From contig CAYLQA010000016.1 of NCBI GenBank assembly GCA_964385695.1, positions 1 through 59,560 of the forward strand: a stretch of 59,560 nt of DNA, in the 5' to 3' direction. The translations under genes and the position numbers were made by a program. The notes beneath the pieces are model-generated. The model saw only the letters and a list, made by a program, of their open reading frames with translations. It was not told where the DNA came from and did no database searches. How positions within the stretch are numbered: position 1 is the first letter of the stretch; every line of letters begins with the position of its first letter. The DNA is from CAYLQA01 sp964385695 (GTDB lineage: Bacteria > Desulfobacterota > Desulfobulbia > Desulfobulbales > Desulfurivibrionaceae). Below, one piece after another: positions 59,552 to 59,560 of the stretch.

Positions 59552-59560
59552 AAGACAACG

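Overview
The window is a flagellar glycosylation island next to the late flagellar genes of a Gram-negative, probably anaerobic bacterium. Gene content (Maf/MptE-like proteins, an acetamidino-type pseudaminic acid operon, several radical SAM enzymes, a MerR protein of the type common in Desulfobacterota) suggests a sulfate-reducing or sulfur-cycling Desulfobacterota such as Desulfobulbaceae. That placement is inference; no rRNA or taxonomic marker is present. No tRNA, rRNA, CRISPR array or intact mobile element was seen.

Region 1 (about 26-32213, minus strand) reads as one very long, tightly packed glycan unit. From its promoter end it has a winged-helix/Rossmann regulator, a NeuB-SAF-TIM-barrel fusion, an AlbA_2 (Schlafen-like) ATPase-type regulator, and a NusG/RfaH-like specialised antiterminator. 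About 27 kb of sugar genes follow: glycosyltransferases, a Gfo/Idh-acyltransferase fusion with a DegT aminotransferase, AsnB, three radical SAM enzymes, methyltransferases, a sulfotransferase, WbqC, a deacetylase-like protein, a NeuA-like cytidylyltransferase flanked by two other nucleotidyltransferase-like genes, GDP-mannose dehydratase and a Maf protein. Many genes overlap by 4 bases. An RfaH-like protein at the head fits the need to read through such a long unit.

Region 2 (32239-34312) is a divergent control region. It has a candidate operator palindrome beside a TATAAT box, a methyltransferase gene split by an apparent one-base deletion, and about 765 bases without a convincing gene that hold a G10 tract, two hairpins and a weak sigma-54-like element.

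Region 3 (34313-48979, plus strand) is a pseudaminic acid operon: PseB fused to an N-terminal MerR DNA-binding domain, aldo/keto reductase, an SpsF cytidylyltransferase-aminotransferase fusion, the amidino module (PseA/WbpG-like, HisH, HisF2/AglZ-like), PseC, GNAT (PseH candidate), a small unknown gene, PseG, a formyltransferase, PseI, a GT9-like fusion and a methyltransferase. It should make CMP-pseudaminic acid with an acetamidino and perhaps an N-formyl variant.

Region 4 (48992-59551) is the flagellar end. A second Maf protein with a TPR tail and a TPR-GT9 protein run leftward. Flagellin (with a large Ser/Thr-rich repeat domain), FliD, FliS and a FliT-like protein run rightward. Three good sigma-28 promoters were found, two of them divergent between Maf2 and flagellin, and the flagellin leader has a CsrA-type GGA-loop hairpin just upstream of the Shine-Dalgarno sequence. 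The most novel points are two independent fusions of DNA-binding domains to sugar-nucleotide-type Rossmann domains, the antiterminator-headed 27 kb unit, the unusual enzyme fusions, and the repeat flagellin.
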